Shown here piece by piece: positions 12,288 through 24,200 of a stretch of DNA of 64,000 nt. The DNA is taken from the NCBI GenBank assembly GCA_948470475.1, contig OX419343.1, positions 24,624,069 to 24,688,068 on the forward strand, written 5' to 3'. The first letter of the stretch is position 1. Each line of letters opens with the position of its first letter. Both the position numbers and the translations under genes were made by a program. The notes under the pieces were generated by a model. The model did no database searches and was not told the DNA's origin. It saw only the letters and a program-made list of their open reading frames with translations. Origin of the DNA: Galaxea fascicularis (lineage: Eukaryota; Cnidaria; Anthozoa; Scleractinia; Euphylliidae).

Positions 12288-15200
12288 CTACGTCTGGCCT
12301 TCGTCTTCGCCAACTTGGCCAGCTTCACTGCTCTCTTCATCATCAAACTTTCCTTCGATGCCCTCAAATACAATTTGTACGTCTAGGAAAACCAGGAAAG
12401 GCAAATGAATATGTTGTTAAGGAGAAGAGCGAATGGGAAGTTGCAACACATGTAGACAAGTGATTCTGAACTTTCTAGTCTCCAGTGTGACCTACGATGT
12501 GATGTATACTAGTCACAGGCAGAAGTCTTTTTCCTACACAGAAACACATTCGTGAATCTCACCTGATCCGCCCATGGCCTTTGTGCCCTCTGAGGGGAAT
12601 TCGTACGGTTTTACCTCCCCTCCCTGGAGAGTAAGAAGAACCAAAGGCAGAACGCTCTCATAGCCAAGCGCAATACACTGTCCCTCCCCCACAGGATGCA
12701 CAACCGTCACCTGAGCAAGCAAACAGAAACAAACGCAAAACGTTTTTCATCTGTAACTCAATAAATGTTTTTCACATATTCTCATTCTCTAATTTCATCA
12801 ATCGCAGCTTTATTCGACCAGTAAAATGACCAGCGTCCAGTTGGCTTGTTAGCTCAGTTGGTAGAGCACTGTTCCGGCATCTTAAGGTCATGAATTCGAT
12901 TCTCGTACAAGCTAAAATTCTTGTCAGGCCTTCTTTTCGCCACTGCTAAATTGGCGTTCACGGCAGCGACGATTTCACCCGCAATTAAAAATATCGTTTT
13001 TATTCATTCATATTTATTCGAAGAGAAATTCGTTGCCTTGGTTACTACTGCGCGGTTCAGACGCCGAACTTTTCATGAGCCGAACCAAATTCGAATTTGG
13101 ACTGACCCAAATGAAAAAAATCCGCCTTCTGATTTTCAGACACCGAATTGTATTATCCAAACTTAATTCAGAACGCCCAGTCAGTGAAACGGCTTACAAA
13201 ATACAGTGTCATAATTCATACTTAAAGTTCGGCTCATAAAAAGTTCGGCGTCTAAATCAAGACCGATCTTTAGTCGAGCTTCGGTAGAAATTTCGGCCCA
13301 AGCCAGGCGGGAAGAACGACTGAGCCGTTCTAAATTAAAATATATATGTATTTTTATATATTAAAATAGCCGATCTTAATTTATTCAAACGCCGAACTTT
13401 TCATGTACATAATTCAATGCATTAAGTAATCACGGCGTCTGAATGGGGTGTAATGCGCTTTCTCTGGGGTGTTTCTACGAACCGGTACCAGTCATTTTAA
13501 GTACAACAGGTTCGTCTCAGTAATCTCTTGACGCTCGTTTAAACGATTTCAAAATTCAACCGAAACTCCCATTTTAACCTACAAAGTGTAATGGACATTG
13601 TTGTAAGAAGGACGATTAAACGGTTCCAAGATCCGTTCAACGTTGTCAAAAATCAATGCCAAAAATAAAAATAAAACAAATACCGGTAAGAAACTCTTAG
13701 TGTTTTTTGATGTGCTTGTTGAATAAAGTGTTTAAACACCTGATATACCATTCGACAAATCGACAACAACGGGAATGTTTCAGCCAATTCATATTAATTT
13801 GGTTAAATACGGACGCTTTCAACAACTTCCACAACAACATGACCAACAAATGTTACAACATTTGATTCAACAAAATGTTGAACTAATGTTTAAGTACAAA
13901 CGTTAAAATCACAAGGAGTCGAAGCCGAGTTCCGGTTTCTTATCAGCGTATTTTCAGTCACAATTTTCTCTCAATTTGGTGAAAAGAAAATTTATAGGTG
14001 CGAAGAACACCAAACTAAGAAAAGGAAAACGTTAAGAAATATGTATCACACTAGAAAACAGATACCTATAGCACGAGGGAGCAAAGAAACTTAAATTTTT
14101 AATTACGCATGCGCAGATGTCATTTCCGATCTTAAATGTTTCTTAAAAAAGCAAAATTAGATCGACATGATAAAATCTGCTGAAAGTAATTGTTTGATCT
14201 GTCATTAAAGTAAAATGGTTCAGTTCCAGGTTCAGTTAAGAAAAATATCAAAATGTTTCCTCCCACAATTGTTAGAAACCCGATACAAAGTTTTATATAA
14301 ACGAACCCGTCTTCTTTACACTACCGGAAGCGTAGGGTGCTATTACGAGTACCTCCATCGCATCGCCTCCGGGGCTGATCTGGGGATATTCGTAACAGCT
14401 TTGGTTCGGTACCCTTCTAGGACACCAATACCAACCCAAAGTTTCCATATCTGGTCGCTCCCGAAGCTTCGCGCTCGGTGGAGAGACGCTTTCATAACCT
14501 CCGTTGGAGTGTTTCGGTTTAAACGTATCCTCGTTTCACTTACCAAAATCTGTAGGATACTGACTTAGTCAGTTACTCGCTTCCAACGGCACTGCAAGCA
14601 GCAGTATGCCATCCTTTTGAGTTTTTTGGATCTAACGAACCTTGTAGAACATGCATCGTTTGCTACTAGCGTTTGCCACCTGCCAGAAGCCAGAATATGA
14701 TGTAATATTACTGCCACTCTCGAAAAGACCAGAGATATCCACTCGAAAATTAGGCTTTTCAAGTTTGCTTCACAGCGGTAACGGTTTGATTTATCCATCA
14801 CTGAGTGAACCGTAAAGCGATTTGTACTTGGTTAGGTAATATACTAGCGTTCCAACAATTTTAAAAAGAAAAAATCAAAAGATAAATATTCTGGAAATAA
14901 TCTCGCTTCCAAAGAGTTTTTACAACCATGCTGAATTACATACTTTTATTACAGTTAATCAGCCTTGTAGGGGAGGCAGGATGGCCGCTGGGTTTCAGTG
15001 CGGTGTCCCGGGTTCAAATCCCGCTCTGACCATGTGTTGTTCTCGGTAAGTGCCTGGTTCAACCCCTCGGTCATCCTTATAAATAGCCAACTGGTCTGCC
15101 TTCCGCCAGTTTCGATTCTTATCATGTTAAGTTCATGTGCGTTATTTGTTAAATGTGTTTTCTCGGCTCCACAAGCTTTCGTGCTAAATTAACTGCCGAG

Positions 15201-18200
15201 GGTAAATTAAGGTTATTTATTTACTATTACTCAAAGGTGTACTTCGATGACAATAAGAACTCTCGCAAATAATTACACAGGGAGCAATTAGCATAACGGT
15301 ATGTGAAAGACAGCGTGACCAAAATAAAATCTTCAAGTCAGAATGGAAATTCACGCCACAAATTGATTAGTCACAAATTCGAGCAAAGTGAGGCAAATTA
15401 TTGAAAACACGCTTTTCTAGATAATTAGATACCTGACAAAAAAGAGACATAGGGGTCACAGAAACAGACGGCTCACGAGCTAAATTGGAAAATAATATGC
15501 ACGGATTTAGTTGGTAATATTATTTAGCATTGTAGTATGGCAATGATCTGCGATTCTAAAACTGTACTGCTTTAAAACTAATTACGTTTGGGAAAAGGTC
15601 TTCGAATTTCATGTTCTGCGATTTTTAGCACTTATCGCACTTTTCTGGTTGTGCGATAAGAGTAGGATGCATGCAATATTTCCATTAGGATCTCTTAACG
15701 CCCTCCCGAAGGAATTTTCCTGTCTTGCTCGGCTGTTCATATCAGAGCATAAACCGAATCAAAATTGCAAATTTAATCCCAAAGGGGACACAACTGAGAG
15801 TTACTGCCAAAATCACTCCTTCTCTCGCCAAAAGATGTTGAATTGCACGAACGCAAAGGAAGACATCGCAGAAAGTAAACATTTGCTCACCTTAAATGCA
15901 AATTAAAGCATATCAAATGAAAATTCATTATGCATAACGCCTGCCAGCCCGGGTAGTCTTGCAGTTCCTGTAAGCTCTCAATTTTATTGGCAGGTATAGT
16001 GTTGTAGCGCTATTGTTTTAGGGCTAGGGTCCATTGTTTGTGTTGTTTGTTCGTTTGTTCACCTGAAGCCCTAAGAGAGAGCAGGACGTGACACTGCTTA
16101 CACATTTCATAAATCAGACTGAAAATTGAGTACTGTCTGGGCTCCTGGTACTGTAAAAACCCGCGTGTAAGAACCTACATTTTCCAAGATTGGCAAAACA
16201 GGTCCTTATATTTGGGGGTAGTTATTGGCAATTTAGGCTAAAGTAGGTTCTTAATTAGGTTCTTAAGTTTTCAGTAGAAACCATTCCTGTACAAGAAGAA
16301 AAAATAGGTTTGGTCCTTTATGATACAGCATTTATTTATAACTGTCTTGTCATGAGCCTTGTGCAAGACTAACTAAACAATTATATACACTATAAACAAA
16401 GTATCTTTTCAGAAATATTTGCATACAAAATATAATAAATGTAATAAGTAAAAAATGCAAAAAAGTCCTCTTGCCTTAATTTACTGGTCATATTCATTTT
16501 ATGATGGAATCATCATAATTGATCATAGTGCTACAGTATCCCATAACTCACATATGAGAACCTAATAAATTTTGCTTGGCTAAATAGGTTCTTGTATTTT
16601 GGGGTATAAGATGGGAAATTTTTGCCAGCAGGTTCTTAAACCGCTTGGTTCTTGCACGCGGGTTTTTACTGTATCTCAAGACCGAAAACAGTAATACTGT
16701 AATTGCTTTCCTTGTCTTGTTTATTCCCAATCGTAGCTCTAGGAGGTGCCATTTCAAGCTCGTCCGAAGGTGCGCTCTAGAATCGCGCTCAACCCATCAT
16801 CATTGAAATAAAAAAGAGACGGCTTCAGTTATGGCCTAACCTTATCTGCCGTGAAAGTAGCTTTCTGCACACCAGCCTTCATATCCCATAAGATCAGCGT
16901 TTTCTCCTCGTAGGACACAACTAAGTCTCCTTCGGACGCGACCACGTCGATTCGCAGATTGCTGAAATGGCTGCTGGCGAGGATGTGAAGGGCACAACCT
17001 GACAAAGCAGAAAACTTTCACGAAACCCTAGCATAGTTCAATATTGAAGAAAAGGTTCATTATTCCCCACCTAAATTAACTAAAGCTACTTTTGAAAGAC
17101 TTTGTTTCCCCCCCCCCCCCGAATAAAAACCCAAAACGTATCCGGAACTTCTTAATTGTGCAAACTCAAAAACATTATCATTCTTGTAAAACGTTACAAA
17201 AAACCCTAATTTTCTGGAGCTGCAGTCAGCATTTTCTTACAGTGCGGGAAATTTATGAAAAGCGAAAGTTACTGAAGGCACAAAGTTTCAGTAACATTCT
17301 CTTTTATTTTGTATGTGTTACCTATTTTTTTGGTGTCCTACCGATTGTCTTTCCTGTGGTGTAAAAGCTTTACTTGTTTGTAATTCTATCTCTGCATATA
17401 ATTTTTTTTCAATGTTATATCTCAATATAACAAACAAAAACAAAACCCTCACACCAACAAGCCTCATTTTCTTGTAGAGAAACGCTCAGCTTAATTACCC
17501 TTTTAGTATGGAATAACGCGTTTCACAAGCAGGAAACTTGAAGGAATGATAGTTAAAACGGTTTACGCTGTTTAGAATATTTTTCGAACTACAGTCCCTA
17601 CTTTTACCCACATGCCCATACCAGTATTGAAAAGATCTATGGCTGCTCACATACTTTGTTCAATGTTCCAGCAGATAATGTTCAAGTCCTTGTGCGCTGT
17701 CACTGCTCGGCTGTTGTCCATTATCGTCAGGGAAATAGTGTCCGTATCATCCTTATACCGGAGGTCATGTGCAAACTTTTCTGAAATTCAGAAAAGATGT
17801 TTTCGACAAACAAACTGAGTCCTCTGGCTTAAAAAGTTTGCTCAGTACGTACTCGGGGAGAGTCGATAATTAAATTCACCCTATCTGCAGCTTAGTACAA
17901 GGTGGACAGTGTCCTGAAACAATGCTTATCAGTTCAATTGGTTGCAAAACTAATTCTCCTGACAAACATGTTGCTACTTCTACAAAAAAAATCTCGTTGG
18001 AGGAATTACTGTGTTGATATGACTTCACTTACTTCTCTGAATATCCCAGACAGCTGAGTGTCGAATGTAATCGCTTTTCTTTGTTTTACGGGCACTGCAC
18101 ACAAAAAACCGACCATCTGGAGTTAATCCAGCATGTGACAATGTCAGCCGCTCATACCCCTCCCTCTCGATAACAAACAGTTCCTCTCTCGTTTCCAGGT

Positions 18201-21200
18201 TCCACACAAACATCTGATCACATAATTTATCCGTATTCCACAGAGCAATTGTCCCTTCGGCGTTCACGAGAAAGTTTTGGATTTCAAGCTCTGGTCTACT
18301 TGATTTAAGCAGGAAGAGTTGGTCTCCCGTCTCAATGTCATACAATATCAAATTCTTGCGATCGTTCGAAAAGGTAAGGATTTCTTCCCTGTCATTTACG
18401 ACGCATATGTCATCGACGCCAAGGTGATCATATTCTGGGATTTTGCCTTTGAGAATCGTTACAACTTTCCACGACTCTAAGTCCACTATTGCAACGCGTT
18501 TACCCACACGAAGCACAACTCTTCGATCATTGATAACCTGTAAGTAGCTCGTCGTAATGCCAGTGACTTTGCGCACAGGCAACATTGTAGGCAGGTCCCA
18601 AATTGTCACACAAAAGTTGTCGATACCCAATCGGCCCACTGTCAGCAAGTGTCGGGAATTCCCCGGAATCGAGTAAATGTTCGTCAAGACTTCGGGCTTG
18701 CCGACCTGGCGATGAACATCTTCCCTCGTTAAATCCCAGACTCTCACAACGTTGTCGCCACCGGAAGTTAGAATTACGTTGTGGTCGACCGCAAAGACCC
18801 TGGATACGTAATTAGGATGAAGCAAGACGTCTTTTCTTTCACCGCTTTCCAAATCAACGAGAGCGACTTTATCACGTTTGGGAAACACTAAAATGCTAAG
18901 TGTCGGGTCGACTGATGCGTTTTGAATCCAGTCGTCGATTTTGCACTTGAATGTTCGTAACAGTTGGCCTTTATCAACCGAATACAGGTCGATTTTCATT
19001 TTCTTAGCTACGAGAACCTCGTTTTCTGACCTCATCACAATCTGTGTTAAATGAAGGAATTCCTCCTCGTCAGAGTCTTCGAAAACCTTGATGGAATTTA
19101 CCACTTTGAAGTCCTTGAGGTCGATGACTTTCAAGAAATTCTCGTCTTCCTTTGAGTTACAGAGTAAGATATCCTGCCATGCAGATATCAAGCTATTCTG
19201 ACCTGCATTACCAACAGGTTTTATATTTGGAAAGTAATGCAAAGACTTGCCAGAAGAAGTTGAGATCACATTCAAACTCTTCTCTTTGAGGAAGGCAATT
19301 TTGGAACCTTTTTCACCTGCTAACACCAGTGGAGGATAGCGTTCAAAAAACTTGGTTTCCAACCTGTGCAACAAATTAAAAAAGAAATATTGTGAAATAA
19401 CCGGCTTGCCTCGCTACGTTGACAGTTACACTGACTAAGATAACCTCCGAAACGTCAAGGTGCTTTAGAGGATTCACCACACAAGCTTGAATAATAGAAG
19501 CAAAAAGCGTCTTTAATGCAAATTAATCATCACTTTATTGCCAAGCGAGACCGATGTATGCTTGACACACAGCTTATAACATTTCGCGATAGGTCAAAGC
19601 TGCATGTGTTCCAGCACTTTATTCCGGTTGTGTGGTTTCCTGAGTTTGTCACCGAGAGTTTGTTTTGTAGCACAGCACTTAGCACTGAACCGTTCTATCT
19701 CCACTCGCGTTTCGCGCCGACTAGGGTTTCCACGTTTGGCACCAAGGCCATGTCTTCCCGTGATTGGGACTGGTAAGGGACCGTTCATTTTTATGGGGTA
19801 GGGTGGTCGGATTTAGGGGAGTGACGGCCATTTGCAAACATGGTATGCCTTCCCAGCTTACCAGTATTAAGTCGCATAACGCCCCTCAAAAAGAATTTTT
19901 TTGGGGGATGACCCCTTCCAAAATAAGTTACACCAGCTATTTTTTAACTTTTCATCTCAGAATTTCGCTGGACCTCCCTTTTTCTTTGATTTTTCTTTTG
20001 GGCAACACCTCAAAAGTCAAGGGCATATCATCTTGACGCTGGTTGTATATTTTCCCGCGCCTAGTTCTGGCTGCGTGATTTCCCGCGCTTGGCACCGGCT
20101 GCACGTGTTTTTTGTCCGCGCTTAGCGCCAAGTGCACGCGGTCACGGTCCTGCACTTGGCGCTGCTTGTATGTCTCGGTTTTAAGACCTGGTTGGCTCAT
20201 CCCGTTATTCACATTTGTTGCGATGGAATAAATGCGACACGTCAACCTCAGTTTGATCAAGTGAAAGTGATATAGAAAATGCGGATGAAGAGTCCACGTC
20301 AAGATTAACCTTGGCTTTACAATTACAACAAGACGTGTCATGTTCGTAGTCCTTGAATGAAAGTCTGAAAGGTTTGATAGTTGAGAAATTAACTTCTAAC
20401 GTTCACCTGTGTAGTATTTCCCCAGTTTCAAATGATATAGCACTGATTCCACTATTAGACGAAACCACAATGACTTCATCGTCACAACAGCACTTAACCA
20501 GGCCAATGTCTTGACCAGCATCTTGCACGGTTAGAAGTAACGTACCATCAATGATGTCCCATACTTTGACCAAACCGTCTTGTGAGCCTATGCCAAGCAA
20601 AAAAACAACAGCAATTTAACTGTACCCTCACATCGTTTTCATTGGATGGATGGTGAGGAGAAAGGCATGGCTAAAGCTAACCTACCTGTCTGCTGACCGG
20701 TCAACTGACCAACGGACCTACCTCTTGACGAACCGACCAACATACCTACCTACCGACCGACTGACCAAACCACCTAATACCTACCGACCAACCGACTTAA
20801 CTACCTTGACAAACTTTCCAGTTCCAGTAGGTTGTGGGAAGTCTAAACTTATCCTAGACTTCTAACCACCTTGCATTGTGCCTCGCTATTGCACAATTTC
20901 TGAAAGAGATTCGAAATTAATGTACTACTACAAACTGACAGATAACAAAAAAATCCTTGACAGAGACACCACGAACACAGTCTTCCAAAACGCGCTTATG
21001 GCGAATGTGCTCTGCAAAAAATTAATGTCCTTTTTCAGCTGCTGCAAACTCCTCTAGAAATTGCCGCCAATTTGGACAAGACCTTGCAAACTGTGTTAAA
21101 TATCATACACCCTAACCGTCCCTAGTCCTTTGATCTCTTGGGAGACGCTCGTCTTAAGATTTAAGATTTAATGATCATGAACCAAAAAGGCCACACAAAA

Positions 21201-24200
21201 TAAATACCTGTAACGGCATATTTCCCGTCACTTGTGGCTGCTACACCATACACTGCACTGGCTGAGTGACCCACAAGCGTTTGTACCAGCTGACCACCTG
21301 GGGGAGCCAGGAAACCTCTGGATGGAATGAGTGCGGGCTCGGGTGGGTTGCAACAATCCTGGACAAACTTTGAAAGTACCTGGAATTATCGCAACAGTAA
21401 CCATTTACAACATGCATTGGGGAAGAACATTTTGTGACTTAGGCAGCCACAATGTAAAGCAATAAGACTGCTATCACGAACATTTATCGCGCTCTCAGAA
21501 TTTGAAGTTTCTGGTGGGTGCTAGCCTGCACACAGGCGGTTGGATAGTCTTAAAAACCGGAGTTCGTAATGAGGTCGCCATCTTGGATTCGCGCGGGTAG
21601 GTCTGGGCCGGGTTGAGGGTCGACAAAGCGAGGTAGGGGAGGGGGGCGGGGAGAGGAGAGAGAAAAACCGCCTGCCGGAAAACCAGCCCTTCTTGAATAG
21701 CAGAATTTCGCTGCGTCCACCGATGGACGCAGTCTTCTGATTGGTCGGCAGACATGCTGTCAATCAACACAAGATTTAATATTCATATACCGCTCTTGTC
21801 ACCTTCCGTGGGCAAAATGATGAGTTCGAATGTCGATCGAGCGATTCAAAGTGCGTTTCTTGGCGACAAGAGGAAGGAGCGTTCGATTGAAGCGTAAACA
21901 AAAACAGGCGATAGGTAGTTTACTAAATGGTGAAGATGTCCTGGCCGTGCTTCCCACTGGCTTTGGGAAAAGCATGATATTTACAGTGTTTGGGATAGCT
22001 GAAAGTGAGAAACTTGAAGGTCGTCCGGCGTCAGTGCTTGTAATTTGCCCACTCAAGAGCATCATATCAGATCAGATTGTCCAACTGGAAGGTTTATCTG
22101 TGTCGAGGGCTGCCCAACGAGTTTGTTTATACTTAAATCAGACAATGTCCGATCGAGAACGGACTGGCTTGTTTCTCCAAAGCCCAGGGACTTTCTAGCA
22201 GGTACTCGTTCTACTTTCTTCCTCTGCGGACTTCTTCTCTCAGGAGAGATTGTTGTGGGCATTATTTGTCTGTTATATGTGTGAACCTAGATTTCGCCGT
22301 AAATTAACGGCTAAATTATTTGTTTGTAATAGAAGTGAACTTAGATTTCGCCGTAAATTAACGGCTAAATTATTTGTCTGTTATGTATGTGAACCCAGAT
22401 TTCTAAACTTTCGGGTAATCCCCGTTTATGCTGCAATTCCTTCGCTTGCAGATCTCCTGCTACTTGTGCCGCCACGTCTTCGTTCTCCTTGTCGCCTTCT
22501 TTCTCTAAAACACTTTTAATTTGGTTGTAGAAGTTGTGAGTTCTTCTGAGATTTCTTCCACAAGCCTTGCAAATCCTTTCCGAGAATCTGGAACACCTCG
22601 GAACTGAAAATCCCAAGTCTTCGCAGAGTTCTGCCAAAGTCTTCGTGTTGTTGTAATCTTTGTTCGACGAGATTTTAAAGATTTTCTGAAGACGGCCTCA
22701 CTAAATTGCCAAAGTTTCCGTATTTAACGGAAAACTGTAACGGACAAAACCGACATTTATCATTTGTATCAGCTTGTGTTGGCTTGACAACTTTTTCCAC
22801 GGCTTTTTTCGGAGTAGCTGCGTGTAGCATTATTTCCCATCGAGACCAATTTGACAAAGCGACCTACAAGCTACACGTGAGTTTGTTTTGAACTGCATGC
22901 TTTCAAAGTGATTGATAACTTGTCACAGGTCATTGATTTCTATTGGTCAATTAACAATGCGAGGCACGTGGGCGGAAGCGCCATGGTCAGTGGGCTGCTA
23001 CTCAAGAAGGGCTGGTTTTCGGGCAGGCGGTTTTTCTCTCTCCTCTCCCCGGTCCCCCTCCCCTCGCTCGCTTTGTCGACCCTCAACCCGGGCCAGACCT
23101 ATCCGCGCGAATCCAAGATGGCGACCTCATTACGAACTCCGGCTTTTTCGACTATCCAACCGCCTGCGTGCAGGCTAGGTGGGTGCTAAATCTCGAATGC
23201 GAGTTAGTAAGGTGTATTACTTCTCCAACGGTGATGTTAAGCGACACATACTTGACCAAACCTTCCTAAAATACTCGATGCACTAATCGCAGCATAACCG
23301 CACCTAACCTAATAGCGTTAGGAGCACTGGAGAAGTTCACAACAGTGCCGCACAACAATCTTTTAGTTGAAAGCAAACTGGTACTTACTGGTGAGAGCTT
23401 GGTCTGGATTAACTGAATAGAGTTCTGGATCTTACACTGTACCAAAGAAAATACACAAGAATAAAGTGACTTAAATGTGAAACTAACCCTGAGAAGAGAA
23501 ATCGCATAATGGGAAGACTTTTTCCTTATGAATCCGCATTTCTAATTTTACGCCGGAACTGGCAATTTCTCGTTGCATTTTACTGGAAAGGCAACACACA
23601 GCGGTCCTAACTCACCACGATAGGATTTTCGCGAAAGCTGCAGAAAACGCTTGCAAACGTTTGGAAGGCTACGGGCAAAACATCAGATAGGGTCCGATAA
23701 ATACTAAAAATTTTTTGAAACTGCCTGAATCGTTTTTCGAAAATTTACGAATTGTTGCATTTTAAATGACAACACACAGCGCTCCTAAACTGGTCAGGAC
23801 AACAAACTAACATTGTGCTCCAAACCTCGTAAAGCCTGGCCACAAACTGTCCTGCAAGCTGTTTGGGGTCGTTTAAGATGGCGTCTTGAGCCAGTTGTAA
23901 AGTTTCTGCCACAGCGGAAATGTCTGGATCACTCACAGCATTCATGGCGGAATGGAAATTATCCAGCACAGATCTGGAAAAAAACAGCAACGACTCGATT
24001 TTTCAATCAAAGCATCTAAAAGTGGTGCGTACAGTGTACTTTGATATGGTGCTGTTTATTACGCTGTACATATAGGTTCTAACGCTTGAGTCCGTGGATG
24101 AAATCCAAAACGCAGTCCTATCATGCATGTGGTTTTGTTTATTATCCAGGCCCCGGTTGTTCAAAGGCTGGATAGCGCTATCCACCGGAGAAATATCTAT

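Larger units (their letters stand above)
21522..23177. mobile_element. 1,656-bp TIR transposon with broken helicase and zinc-finger genes
   Basis: Left terminal inverted repeat 21522-21703 and right 22995-23177 are about 182 bp each, imperfect but clearly matching, starting TAGCCTGCAC and sharing GGCGGTTGGATAGTC. GGTGGGTGC flanks both ends (21513-21521 and 23178-23186), a 9-bp target duplication. Inside are a RecQ-like helicase start on the plus strand, three 54-bp satellite units and a Cys-rich domain on the minus strand, so the two genes converge. Both are broken and no transposase is seen, so this is an internally deleted copy. A 9-bp duplication with long TIRs fits Mutator-like elements, but the superfamily is not settled. 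It lies in NWD1 intron 17. Confidence 0.85.

Noticed and set aside
12236..12463. Plus-strand frame over the last NWD1 exon
   Set aside because: Antisense shadow; the minus-strand reading ends in a proper acidic terminus and stop with correct phase.
12843..12914. tRNA gene
   Set aside because: Acceptor and anticodon stems do not pair and a SINE tail shared with 50263 follows; the same applies to 14971, 29359, 31307 and 50263.
18603..18815. Plus-strand frame within the long NWD1 exon
   Set aside because: Shadow of the 444-codon minus-strand exon.
21495..21770. Two overlapping frames of 80-91 codons, and matching ones at 22908-23189
   Set aside because: They are the left and right terminal inverted repeats of the transposon, hence the identical peptides.
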